The notes beneath the pieces are model-generated. The model was not told where the DNA came from, ran no database searches, and worked only from the letters and a program-made list of their open reading frames with translations. 64,000 nucleotides of DNA from CAJMNU01 sp905214855 (GTDB taxonomy: Bacteria > Bacillota > Clostridia > Lachnospirales > Lachnospiraceae): the NCBI GenBank assembly GCA_937890595.1, contig CALADM010000003.1, positions 1 through 64,000 of the forward strand. Reading direction: 5' to 3'. Of the stretch, positions 18,348 to 26,726 are shown piece after piece; the first letter of the stretch is position 1; every line of letters begins with the position of its first letter. Both the position numbers and the translations under genes were made by a program.

Positions 18348-18400
18348 AGCGTCAGATTTTGTGTAGCTTTGTAAAAAGAGGCAGAATCTGATGCTTTTTC
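18348..18400 (+). terminator. Rho-independent terminator between sulfatase 2 and PL8
   Basis: AGCGTCAGATTTTG (18348-18361) pairs with CAGAATCTGATGCT (18382-18395) apart from G-T pairs, followed by TTTTTC. It separates the lyase from the sulfatase-GH88 genes. I see no strong promoter between it and the lyase, so partial read-through may set the lyase level. Confidence 0.75.
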
Positions 18401-18462
18401 TTTGTTTTTTACATCATGTGGAGTGTGGATGTGTATCCTGAAAGATGGAGGAAAGTACAGAT

Positions 18463-21400
18463 ATGATAGTAGAATCATTTGAGTATAAAATAAATGAAGG
18501 GGAAATATATAAAAATATAAGAGCAGAGGGAGAAAATGCACGAATCCAGATCAGTCATCAATATGCGAAAGATGGACAATGCTCTTTGATGTGGAAGGGA
18601 AAAGGGTTGAGCCATCTTCACATAAGAGGAGATGTTGGATATCGACCATTTGAAGGAAAAGGATTGGATCAAAATCGAGATGCTTTTGTTTTTTGGGTTT
18701 ATTTAGAGAAAAGACGAAAAGAAACACTTTTGATCCATTTTATGAAAAATGGAAAAAAATGTTGCAGTTTTCCATTTTATCTGAATTTTACAGGCTGGAG
18801 AACCTGTTGGTGTCCTTTTTCTGATATGCAGGGAAGTCCTGAAATAGAAATGGATGAAATTATATTTGAAATAGAATCGAATGATGAATTTGAACTGTAC
18901 TTGGATCAGATTATAAGTTCGGTTGCGATCGATCCACGCCATCCAGTGAGAGATCTTCAGATTCCATTTATCAATATGGGGGCAGACAGTGCTGCCAATG
19001 CACATTGGACTTCTCTATATCGTTTTTGGAAGTTGTTCGAGGATAGGATACAGGAATGCAGAGTACAGAAAAAAGGTTTTTCAACAGAGAAGGTGTGTTC
19101 TCAAGATAGGGAAGACAGACAAAGGAAGGAAGAGCAAAGCCAAATTATAGAGAGGCTGGATGCATATGTGATGTCCCATGCCACATTCCCTACAATGGGA
19201 AATCTGGTGGTGACAGATGATGAATGTCGTGAACTTTTAGAAGATTGTGATGTACTTTTGAAACATACAGTAGATTCTGGGTATCATAAGGCAGCATATC
19301 CAAAAGAATACAAAGAACAGTTGAATGCGCTTACAGATTCCGTTGATATCAAAGATTATGGACAGGCAATGCTTCAGCTTGCATATGCATGGAGAGCAGG
19401 AAGCGATGAACAAAAACCACTTTTAGGAGATAAGTATGCAAGAATGGCATCTCATTTGCTGTATCAGGGATGGGCAGCAGGAAGCAGTCTGGGAACGACA
19501 CATCATATGGGATATCCTATGCGTCCCTTCTATCCATCTGTGTTTTTGATGAGAGATGTCTTAAAAGAGAAGGGACTTTTAAAAGATATGGCAGCCATGA
19601 CTGCATGGTATGCAGGAAGTGGCAGGATTTTTAGAGATTCAGAGGAATTAAAAGGAGAGAGTATTGATACATTGAATACGCTTCTTCAAGGAATTTTGTT
19701 TTCGATTCTTCTTATGGAAAAGGATGAGGAACGGGATGTTTGTCTAAAGGGCGTGAAAACATGGCTTTCTGCTGCGCTTCGTCCAGCTCCCGGTTTGGAA
19801 GGACCATTCAAAGAAGATGGAAGTGCCTTCCATCATTGTGGTCATTATCCGGCATATGCGATGGGAGGGCTTGTTGGGGCAGCACCTGTTGTATATGCTC
19901 TTAGCAATACAAGGTATGCATTGGAGAAAGAGGCACATCTTGCTATGAGAAAGAGTCTTTTGACTATGCGTTTTTATTGCAATCAGGTTCAGTGGCTTAT
20001 CAGTATGTCATCCAGACATCCTAAGGGGTGTGGGGAGATGAGCCAGATTTCTAACTTAGAACCGTTTTATTATATGGCATTAGCTGGTGTACCTGGAGAG
20101 AAGTCAAAGGTGGATGAGGAGATGGCAGGCGCATTACTGCGTTTGAGTGAATATCATAACTTTCCCAAAGCACAGGAATTAGCAGCGCTTGGTATTTCAA
20201 AAGAGGAAGCTCCACAGGGACATATTTCTTTGAATTATGCATGTGCAGGACTTCATAGAAGAAAGGAGTGGCTTGCTGGTGTCAGAGGACATAGCCGCTA
20301 TCTGTGGGGAAGTGAAATTTACGAGAAAAATAATCTGTTTGGACGCTATATTACATATGGAAATCTCCAGATTTTAGGCAGTGGAGTACCAGTAAACCAA
20401 AAAGACAGTGGATTTTTTCAGGAAGGATGGGATTGGAACTGCTGGCCGGGAACAACTGCTCCAGTGATTGACCTTGAAAGACTGAGAGGAAAAATAAGAG
20501 TAGTAGATCCTACAGCAGGTATGGAAGAAATGTTATTGTCTGATGAGAGTTTTGCGGGAGGTACTCAATTTGAAAACTGGCATGGTATGTTTGGGATGAA
20601 ATTGCATGGACATGCAAAATATGATGGAAGTTTTCGTGCCAGAAAATCGTGGTTTTTCTTTGATGATCGGATTGTATGTTTGGGAAGTGATATAGAAGAT
20701 GCGGATGAACAGGCAGAGGTATGTACAACTTTGTTCCAACATTACATGGGAAGTCGTCAGGAAGGTCACATGTGGGTAGAGGGAAAAGAAAAAGTCGTTA
20801 GGGAAGAAGATATAACAGGAGAGAGAGGAATGATCCTGATGGATCCATCTGATAATGTTTATATTATCCCTAAAGGACAAAAACTCCGTTTGACAGAGGG
20901 AATGCAATACTCAAAGAGTCAAAATCTTGGAGAAGATACTTGTGCCCCATTTGCAAAAGCCGTTTTAAGTCATGGTTCAATGCCCAAAAAGGAAGAGTAC
21001 GAATATATTATCTTGGTGAAGGGTGGAAAAGAAACGGTTGAAAAATTGGAAAAAGAGGATGCAAAAGGAAGAATGTCAGGCTGTGAGATCCTTCAAAAAG
21101 ACAGAAGACTTCATGCAGTGTATGATGGAAAAACAGGTGTGACAGGCAGTGTATTCTTTGAGAGTGGAACAGGTACATGTTGGACTGGGAAAAGTGTTAT
21201 ATCAGAAGCCCAAAATGCTTGTTTGGTTATGGAAAAAAGAATAGAAAATGAACTTGTTCTTTCGGTATGTGATCCAGATCTCCGTTTTTATGAAGGAGTG
21301 GAAAAAGATCAGATAGATGAGAAGGGAGATCAAAAAGAAATTTCTTTATATTCCAGAGTATGGAGCAGCAATGAGAGTAAAGAAGGAATCGTAACTTTGA

Positions 21401-21534
21401 GACTGAATGGGTGTTGGAATTTACTGGATACAGAAGAAGAGAAAGTTGAAATTCTGGAAGAAGATGGCAGTACTGTTTTAAAAATTGTCTGTAAAGATGG
21501 AAAAACCGTTCCTGTCCATTTGATGAGGAAATAG
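18463..21534 (+). CDS. Polysaccharide lyase family 8 (chondroitin/hyaluronan lyase type)
   Basis: This roughly 1023-residue protein has the chondroitin ABC lyase architecture: an N-terminal jelly-roll domain, an (alpha/alpha) toroid catalytic domain and a C-terminal super-sandwich. Catalytic candidates are His458 and Tyr465 in FHHCGHYPAYAMGG and Arg518 in SMSSRHPKG, spaced like His501/Tyr508/Arg560 of Proteus chondroitinase ABC. The motif EGWDWNCWPGTTAP opens the super-sandwich region. PL8 enzymes cleave beta-1,4 links to uronic acids by elimination. Most are secreted, but this one has no signal peptide. ATG 18463 is chosen because GGAGG (18447-18451) lies 11 bases upstream; an earlier ATG at 18445 overlaps it. 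Exact substrate (chondroitin, dermatan or hyaluronan) is inferred from the sulfatases. Confidence 0.85.
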   Translation: MIVESFEYKINEGEIYKNIRAEGENARIQISHQYAKDGQCSLMWKGKGLSHLHIRGDVGYRPFEGKGLDQNRDAFVFWVYLEKRRKETLLIHFMKNGKKCCSFPFYLNFTGWRTCWCPFSDMQGSPEIEMDEIIFEIESNDEFELYLDQIISSVAIDPRHPVRDLQIPFINMGADSAANAHWTSLYRFWKLFEDRIQECRVQKKGFSTEKVCSQDREDRQRKEEQSQIIERLDAYVMSHATFPTMGNLVVTDDECRELLEDCDVLLKHTVDSGYHKAAYPKEYKEQLNALTDSVDIKDYGQAMLQLAYAWRAGSDEQKPLLGDKYARMASHLLYQGWAAGSSLGTTHHMGYPMRPFYPSVFLMRDVLKEKGLLKDMAAMTAWYAGSGRIFRDSEELKGESIDTLNTLLQGILFSILLMEKDEERDVCLKGVKTWLSAALRPAPGLEGPFKEDGSAFHHCGHYPAYAMGGLVGAAPVVYALSNTRYALEKEAHLAMRKSLLTMRFYCNQVQWLISMSSRHPKGCGEMSQISNLEPFYYMALAGVPGEKSKVDEEMAGALLRLSEYHNFPKAQELAALGISKEEAPQGHISLNYACAGLHRRKEWLAGVRGHSRYLWGSEIYEKNNLFGRYITYGNLQILGSGVPVNQKDSGFFQEGWDWNCWPGTTAPVIDLERLRGKIRVVDPTAGMEEMLLSDESFAGGTQFENWHGMFGMKLHGHAKYDGSFRARKSWFFFDDRIVCLGSDIEDADEQAEVCTTLFQHYMGSRQEGHMWVEGKEKVVREEDITGERGMILMDPSDNVYIIPKGQKLRLTEGMQYSKSQNLGEDTCAPFAKAVLSHGSMPKKEEYEYIILVKGGKETVEKLEKEDAKGRMSGCEILQKDRRLHAVYDGKTGVTGSVFFESGTGTCWTGKSVISEAQNACLVMEKRIENELVLSVCDPDLRFYEGVEKDQIDEKGDQKEISLYSRVWSSNESKEGIVTLRLNGCWNLLDTEEEKVEILEEDGSTVLKIVCKDGKTVPVHLMRK

Positions 21535-21543
21535 AACTGTGTC

Positions 21544-21572
21544 TTGACGCACTAAAATAAGTATATTATAAT
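21544..21572 (+). promoter_or_regulatory. Promoter of the degV gene
   Basis: TTGACG (21544-21549), 17 bases and TATAAT (21567-21572) form a near-perfect promoter that starts 9 bases after the PL8 stop codon. The leader of about 110 bases contains a CAGCAG/CTGCTG hairpin (21651-21672) just before the ribosome site. Confidence 0.85.
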
Positions 21573-21691
21573 ATGTGGTAATGAATACTACATCTCGCCG
21601 GATTTATGTGACTGCATAGAGAAAGCGAACCAAGAATATACTATAGTTGCCAGCAGTCAAAATCGCGCTGCTGTACAGTTTGGAGGTCGTT

Positions 21692-22528
21692 ATGACATAT
21701 AAGATTATTGGAGACAGCTGCCTGGATTTGACAGCAGAGATGAAAAATGATACACATTTTCAAACAATACCATTGACATTACAGGTAGGTGATTATCATG
21801 TTGTAGATGATGAGAACTTTGATCAAAAGGAATTCCTGAAACGGGTAAAAGAGAGTGAGGAATGTCCTAAAACAGCATGTCCATCTCCAGAACAGTTTAA
21901 GAAAGCATATGAGTGTGAAGAGGAGAATGTTTTTGTCATTACATTGTCAGAGCATCTGAGTGGTACGTATAACAGTGCGCTTTTAGGAAAAGAGATCTAT
22001 GAGGAAGAACATGGAAAGAAAAATATCTTTGTAATCTCTTCTGATTCTGCTTCTGCTGGAGAGGTTAAGATGGCACTTTGTATTCAGGAATGGTGTGAAG
22101 CAGGGCTGAGTTTTGAGGAAGTATGTGAGAATCTTTTGAAGTTAAAAGAAGAGATGAAAACATACTTTGTTTTAGAGACACTGGATACTCTTAGAAAGAA
22201 TGGTCGTTTGACTGGTTTACAGGCATTTTTTGCAACTGCACTCAATATCAAGCCGGTTATGGGGGCAGATCATGGTGTGATCATTAAGTTGGATCAGGCA
22301 AGAGGAAGTATGAAGGCTCTTACAAGAATGGCAGATATTATGATCAAGGAAGCAGGAGAGACAAAGGATAAGATTTTGGTCATTGCTCACTGCAATAATC
22401 CTTCTGTAGCAGAGACATTTCGCAGTATGATGTGTGAGAGAGGGACATTCCGTGATATCGTTGTGACAGAGACAGCGGGAGTTTCTACTGTATATGCCAA
22501 TGATGGTGGAATTATAGCAGCATTGTAA
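21692..22528 (+). CDS. DegV family fatty-acid-binding protein
   Basis: This roughly 278-residue protein belongs to the DegV/FakB family, whose members bind a fatty acid and present it to a fatty-acid kinase for use in phospholipid synthesis. Features are the opening YKIIGDSCLDLT, the SEHLSGTYNSA loop, and TLRKNGRLTG with NIKPVM in the second domain. I use ATG 21692 because GGAGG (21682-21686) sits 5 bases before it; an upstream in-frame start at 21647 has no ribosome site. No FakA kinase gene lies nearby, so the partner is elsewhere. Own promoter and terminator, hence monocistronic. Cytoplasmic. Confidence 0.88.
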   Translation: MTYKIIGDSCLDLTAEMKNDTHFQTIPLTLQVGDYHVVDDENFDQKEFLKRVKESEECPKTACPSPEQFKKAYECEEENVFVITLSEHLSGTYNSALLGKEIYEEEHGKKNIFVISSDSASAGEVKMALCIQEWCEAGLSFEEVCENLLKLKEEMKTYFVLETLDTLRKNGRLTGLQAFFATALNIKPVMGADHGVIIKLDQARGSMKALTRMADIMIKEAGETKDKILVIAHCNNPSVAETFRSMMCERGTFRDIVVTETAGVSTVYANDGGIIAAL

Positions 22529-22590
22529 TAGTTTACCATGTAGATATCAGAAACACATAGTTCAGAGTAATCTGATATTATAGGGATAAA

Positions 22591-22632
22591 AAGAACGGGA
22601 GGATTCCAAGATGGGAACTTTCCGTTTTTTTA
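22591..22632 (+). terminator. Terminator of the degV gene
   Basis: AACGGGAGGATTCC pairs imperfectly with GGGAACTTTCCGTT across a short loop and is followed by seven T. The remaining bases up to 22822 hold no convincing gene; a weak promoter-like TTGCAA-N17-TACATT (22736-22764) may drive the PHP gene. Confidence 0.7.
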
Positions 22633-22822
22633 ATATGTGTTTTGATAAAAATAAGAGAGTATGCACAGAGAACAAAACCAAAGATAACGTTTTAATTCGT
22701 GTAGGTCTGTCAAAGACAAAGTTTCAATTAGGGGATTGCAAGATAAAGAGAAAAAGGGTACATTATAAAAGAATACACTGTGAAAAGGCGATGTTATAAA
22801 AGAGAAAAGAGGACTGGGAAAA

Positions 22823-23623
22823 ATGATAGCAGATTGCCATAACCATACATGTTTTTCAGGGGATTCTGAAAATCCGGTAAGAAGTCAAATTGAGAGAGCA
22901 ATAGAATTGGGGATGGAAGAACTTTGCATCACAGACCACCATGACTATGATGCAAAGTGTGGTGATATTGATTTTACATTGGATATACCAAAATATCTAT
23001 CTTATATGCAGCAGATGAAAGAGGAATATAAGGATAAGATCCAGCTCAGGATAGGAATTGAACTGGGGCTGCAGCCACATCTGAAAACATATTTTCGTGA
23101 ATTTTTAAATCAGTATTCTTTTGATTTTGTCATTGGTTCTACACATGTGGTAGATGGGATTGATCCATATTTTCCAGAGTATTTTCAGACACGGGGAGAA
23201 GAGGAAGGACATAGAAGATATTTTGAAACGGTGTTGGAAAATTGTATAAAACTGGATGATTACGATGCAGCAGCTCATTTGGATTATGTAGTGCGTTATG
23301 GTCCGACAAAGAATCGTCTGTACAATTATAAGAAATATCAGGATATCATAGATGAAATCTTACGGATCCTTTTAGAAAAGGGAAAGGCGTTGGAGTGTAA
23401 TACAGCAGGTTTGGCGAAAGGAATGGGACAGCCGCATCCACATCCAGATATTTTGAGACGCTATCATGAGATGGGAGGAGAGCTTCTGACAGTGGGATCA
23501 GATGCGCATGAGGCAAAATACCTTGGATATGCGTTTGAAAAAACCAGAGAGTTGTTGCTTTCCTGTGGTTTTCGTTATTATACTGTGTATGTGGATAGAA
23601 AACCAATATTCCATAAACTATAG
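22823..23623 (+). CDS. hisJ: PHP-type histidinol-phosphatase (HisJ-like)
   Basis: This 266-residue metal-dependent phosphatase of the PHP superfamily probably dephosphorylates L-histidinol phosphate in histidine synthesis. Metal ligands are in DCHNHTCFSGD (His6, His8), ITDHHDYD (about 36-43), the GSTHV strand and the C-terminal GSDAHE. It matches the length of HisJ/HisK proteins. No other his genes are in the window, so it is a dispersed pathway member, and a different phosphoester substrate cannot be excluded. It lies 45 bases before the serine dehydratase pair and could be cotranscribed with it. Confidence 0.83.
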   Translation: MIADCHNHTCFSGDSENPVRSQIERAIELGMEELCITDHHDYDAKCGDIDFTLDIPKYLSYMQQMKEEYKDKIQLRIGIELGLQPHLKTYFREFLNQYSFDFVIGSTHVVDGIDPYFPEYFQTRGEEEGHRRYFETVLENCIKLDDYDAAAHLDYVVRYGPTKNRLYNYKKYQDIIDEILRILLEKGKALECNTAGLAKGMGQPHPHPDILRRYHEMGGELLTVGSDAHEAKYLGYAFEKTRELLLSCGFRYYTVYVDRKPIFHKL

Positions 23624-23668
23624 GATGAAATTATAATTTAGAATTGATTTGTGGAGGAAAAGGAATGT

Positions 23669-24328
23669 ATGAATGTATTTGATATTGTAGGTCCTGTGAT
23701 GATCGGACCTTCCAGTTCTCATACTGCAGGGGCAGTAAGAATTGGTAAAATGGCAGCTCTTCTCATGAGAGAACCAGTACAAAAGGCTCATATTTTACTG
23801 CATGGTTCTTTTGCTAAGACCTATAGGGGACATGGCACAGATAAAGCTCTGGTAGGTGGAATCCTTCGCATGGATCCTTGGGATACCAGAATCCGTGACA
23901 GTTTAGAATTGGCGAAAGAGCGTGGGATTGAGGTGGAATTTCAGACAGGAGAGATCGAAAACGCACATCCTAATACGGCAAAGATTACATTGACTGGTAT
24001 TTATGGGCAAACAGTCAGCCTTCAGGGGGCTTCTGTTGGGGGAGGTAATATTGTCATCTGTGAAATAAATGGTATGGAAGTGTATTTTACAGGACAAAAT
24101 CCAACGTTGATCGTTCTGCACCAAGATATGCCTGGTGTAATTGCACAGGTGACAGCGGTTGTTTCTAAACATCGCGCAAATATCTGTAATTTCCGTTTGA
24201 ACCGGCAGGAAAAAGGTGGTTTAGCGATCATGTCCATTGAAATGGATAATCCATTTCATGAGTCACTGCTCTCTCAGATTGAGTCGCTGCCATATGTCGT
24301 GAACACAATACTTTTAAAGATTGATTGA
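23669..24328 (+). CDS. sdaAB: L-serine dehydratase, beta subunit
   Basis: This roughly 219-residue subunit of the iron-sulfur L-serine dehydratase pairs with the alpha chain encoded next. The enzyme deaminates serine to pyruvate and ammonia. The N-terminus FDIVGPVMIGPSSSHTAGAVR is the family signature, and residues from about 145 form an ACT domain (GVIAQVTAVVSKHRANI) that may sense an amino acid. ATG 23669 is preferred over the in-frame GTG at 23651, which overlaps the GGAGG ribosome site. The alpha gene starts 79 bases later. Confidence 0.94.
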   Translation: MNVFDIVGPVMIGPSSSHTAGAVRIGKMAALLMREPVQKAHILLHGSFAKTYRGHGTDKALVGGILRMDPWDTRIRDSLELAKERGIEVEFQTGEIENAHPNTAKITLTGIYGQTVSLQGASVGGGNIVICEINGMEVYFTGQNPTLIVLHQDMPGVIAQVTAVVSKHRANICNFRLNRQEKGGLAIMSIEMDNPFHESLLSQIESLPYVVNTILLKID

Positions 24329-24407
24329 TGATGGAATGTGGTAAAAAAGGAAGTCCCAGACACATCATGGAATAATCCATGACAGGGCAGATGAAAGGGT
24401 TTTATTT

Positions 24408-25286
24408 ATGAAATTACAATATAGATCAGTAGAAGAACTGGTATCTGCAGCGAAGTCCTGTAACAAGAAAATATCAGAGATCATTTTGGAGGAACAGGCT
24501 GAGAGCATGGAAAAAACACAGGAAGAAATCTATGAGAAGATGTATGCAAGTTTTCAGGTTATGAAACAGTCTGTTATAGACGGAATGGATGAAAATTTGA
24601 GATCTTCCAGTGGCTTGAGTGGTGGTGCAGCTGCAAAGATGAGAAAGGCAACAGAAGAGGGAAGAAATCATTTTGGAACATTATTTGGAAGCGCGATGAG
24701 TATGGCACTTGCTGTTTCTGAGTATAATTCCTGTATGGGGCAGATTGTAGCAGCACCTACAGCTGGTTCTTGCGGCATTATTCCAGCAGCATTGATTTCT
24801 GTGATGACAGAGAAAAAAATTCCGGAGAGAGAGGTTGTCATGTCTTTATTTACTGCTTCTGGTGTCGGGATGGTCATTGCAAAAAATGCCAGTATTTCCG
24901 GAGCAGAAGGGGGATGTCAGGCAGAATGTGGTTCAGCTTCTGCAATGGCAGCCTGTGCATTGACAGAAATTTTGGGCGGAACACCTGAGATGGTCTCAAC
25001 AAGCTGTGCGATTGCGCTAAAAAATATTCTTGGATTGGTGTGTGATCCGGTAGCAGGTCTTGTGGAAGTGCCATGTATCAAGAGAAATGCAATGGGAGTG
25101 GCAAATGCCTTTACAGCATGTGAACTTGCATGTGCAGGAATTACAAGTGCGATTCCAACAGAGGAAGTGATTCTTGCAATGAAGCGTATTGGGGATCAGA
25201 TGCCAACTACCTTAAAAGAAACAGCAGAGGGTGGTTTGGCGGCAACTCCGACTGGATGTAGATTGTGTCGTGAGATTTTTTCTTGA
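24408..25286 (+). CDS. sdaAA: L-serine dehydratase, iron-sulfur alpha subunit
   Basis: This 292-residue catalytic subunit carries the oxygen-sensitive [4Fe-4S] cluster. Visible motifs are SSSGLSGGAAAKM, AAPTAGSCGIIPAAL, SISGAEGGCQAECGSASAMA and GLVCDPVAGLVEVPC, whose cysteines include the cluster ligands. It converts L-serine to pyruvate with the beta subunit upstream. The two-gene arrangement is typical of Gram-positive anaerobes. About 145 bases without gene features follow before the gap promoter. Confidence 0.95.
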   Translation: MKLQYRSVEELVSAAKSCNKKISEIILEEQAESMEKTQEEIYEKMYASFQVMKQSVIDGMDENLRSSSGLSGGAAAKMRKATEEGRNHFGTLFGSAMSMALAVSEYNSCMGQIVAAPTAGSCGIIPAALISVMTEKKIPEREVVMSLFTASGVGMVIAKNASISGAEGGCQAECGSASAMAACALTEILGGTPEMVSTSCAIALKNILGLVCDPVAGLVEVPCIKRNAMGVANAFTACELACAGITSAIPTEEVILAMKRIGDQMPTTLKETAEGGLAATPTGCRLCREIFS

Positions 25287-25432
25287 ATCTATCCATAATT
25301 CTCATAAGAGATAGTGTGTTTGTTGTGAGGATATAAGATGCCTTTCTTTCTGGATATAAAATTCAATGTCAAAAAATTTAACAGTCTATAAATGGGAGCG
25401 TTAAAAGATAAAAAAGGGAACAGAAAAAATAC

Positions 25433-25461
25433 TTGCTATTTTAGGTAGAATTATGTATAAT
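25433..25461 (+). promoter_or_regulatory. Promoter of gap
   Basis: TTGCTA (25433-25438), 17 bases and TATAAT (25456-25461) precede gap. The leader of about 60 bases ends in TAGGAGGAATCAAATC, a very strong ribosome site. A loose palindrome TGATT...AATCA (25473-25492) overlaps the start region and might be an operator. Confidence 0.75.
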
Positions 25462-25528
25462 GAGGTCATAGTTGATTATTATTTAACAATCACCATTAAC
25501 ACATTTTCTTTTTAGGAGGAATCAAATC

Positions 25529-26560
25529 ATGGCAGTAAAAGTAGCAATTAATGGTTTTGGTCGTATTGGTCGTCTGGCATTCAGACAGATGTTTGGTGCA
25601 GAGGGATATGAAGTAGTAGCAATCAATGATTTAACAGATCCAAAGATGTTGGCAAACCTGTTAAAATATGATACAGCTCAGGGTGGATACTGCGGACATA
25701 TCGGTGAAGGCAAACACACAGTAGAAGCTGGTGAAGGCTGCATCGTTGTAGACGGACAGACAATTAAGATCTATGCTGAGAAAGACGCAGCAAACTTACC
25801 ATGGGGTGAGATTGGTGTTGATGTAGTATTAGAGTGTACAGGTTTCTATACCTCTAAAGAGAAATCTATGGCTCATATCAATGCAGGTGCAAAGAAAGTT
25901 GTTATCTCTGCTCCAGCAGGAAATGACCTGAAGACAATCGTATTCTCCGTAAATGAGAAGACACTGACAGCAGATGATCAGATCATCTCCGCAGCTTCCT
26001 GTACAACAAACTGTCTGGCACCTATGGCAAAAGCACTGAATGATTATGCTGAGATCCAGTCTGGTATCATGAGCACAATCCATGCTTACACAGGCGATCA
26101 GATGATTCTGGATGGACCACACAGAAAAGGTGATCTGAGAAGAGCAAGAGCAGGCGCTGCAAACATCGTTCCAAACTCTACAGGTGCTGCAAAAGCAATC
26201 GGTTTGGTTATCCCAGAGCTGAATGGCAAGCTGATCGGTTCTGCACAGCGTGTTCCGGTTCCGACAGGATCCACAACAATCCTGACAGCAGTTGTTAAGG
26301 GTGCAGATGTAACTAAAGAAGGAATCAATGCAGCTATGAAGGCAGCAGCTTCTGAGTCCTTTGGTTACAATGAGGATCAGATCGTTTCTTCTGATGTTAT
26401 CGGTATGAGATACGGCTCCCTGTTCGATGCTACACAGACTATGGTTTCTAAAGTTGGCGATGATTTATATCAGGTACAGGTTGTTTCTTGGTATGATAAC
26501 GAGAACTCCTATACAAGCCAGATGGTTAGAACAATCAAATACTTTGCAGAATTGAACTAA
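25529..26560 (+). CDS. gap: Glyceraldehyde-3-phosphate dehydrogenase, type I
   Basis: This 343-residue enzyme oxidises glyceraldehyde 3-phosphate to 1,3-bisphosphoglycerate with NAD+. The Rossmann motif is NGFGRIGR (8-15), with AINDLTD at 31-37 favouring NAD+. The catalytic cysteine is Cys158 in SCTTNCLAP and the catalytic histidine lies in the IHAYTGDQ segment. Codon use is visibly biased towards highly expressed genes and the ribosome site is near-ideal. First gene of the glycolytic block, but a terminator separates it from pgk. No cggR regulator gene precedes it, unlike in Bacillus. Confidence 0.98.
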   Translation: MAVKVAINGFGRIGRLAFRQMFGAEGYEVVAINDLTDPKMLANLLKYDTAQGGYCGHIGEGKHTVEAGEGCIVVDGQTIKIYAEKDAANLPWGEIGVDVVLECTGFYTSKEKSMAHINAGAKKVVISAPAGNDLKTIVFSVNEKTLTADDQIISAASCTTNCLAPMAKALNDYAEIQSGIMSTIHAYTGDQMILDGPHRKGDLRRARAGAANIVPNSTGAAKAIGLVIPELNGKLIGSAQRVPVPTGSTTILTAVVKGADVTKEGINAAMKAAASESFGYNEDQIVSSDVIGMRYGSLFDATQTMVSKVGDDLYQVQVVSWYDNENSYTSQMVRTIKYFAELN

Positions 26561-26576
26561 TTCAAAAAGATCCAGC

Positions 26577-26616
26577 GGAGGGTCCGGTCTTGTTGAGGAC
26601 CGGATCCTCTTTTTTA
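26577..26616 (+). terminator. Terminator between gap and pgk
   Basis: GAGGGTCCGGTC pairs with GACCGGATCCTC across a TTGTTGAG loop and is followed by TTTTTT. It should make gap mRNA more abundant than the downstream genes. Confidence 0.88.
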
Positions 26617-26726
26617 CGCAGCAGAAGCAGGCGATGTAGAAGAATTCTGTTTAGCAGCTTTTGTGTGAATAAGACGGATGGAGATACAGAGGGTGCTCCA
26701 TGCGTGAATGAAAGGGGTATATTACA

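Noticed and set aside
22611..22799. 62-codon open frame with GGGAGG upstream
   Set aside because: Its start overlaps the degV terminator, whose stem supplies the apparent ribosome site. Composition is Lys/Cys-rich without family features.
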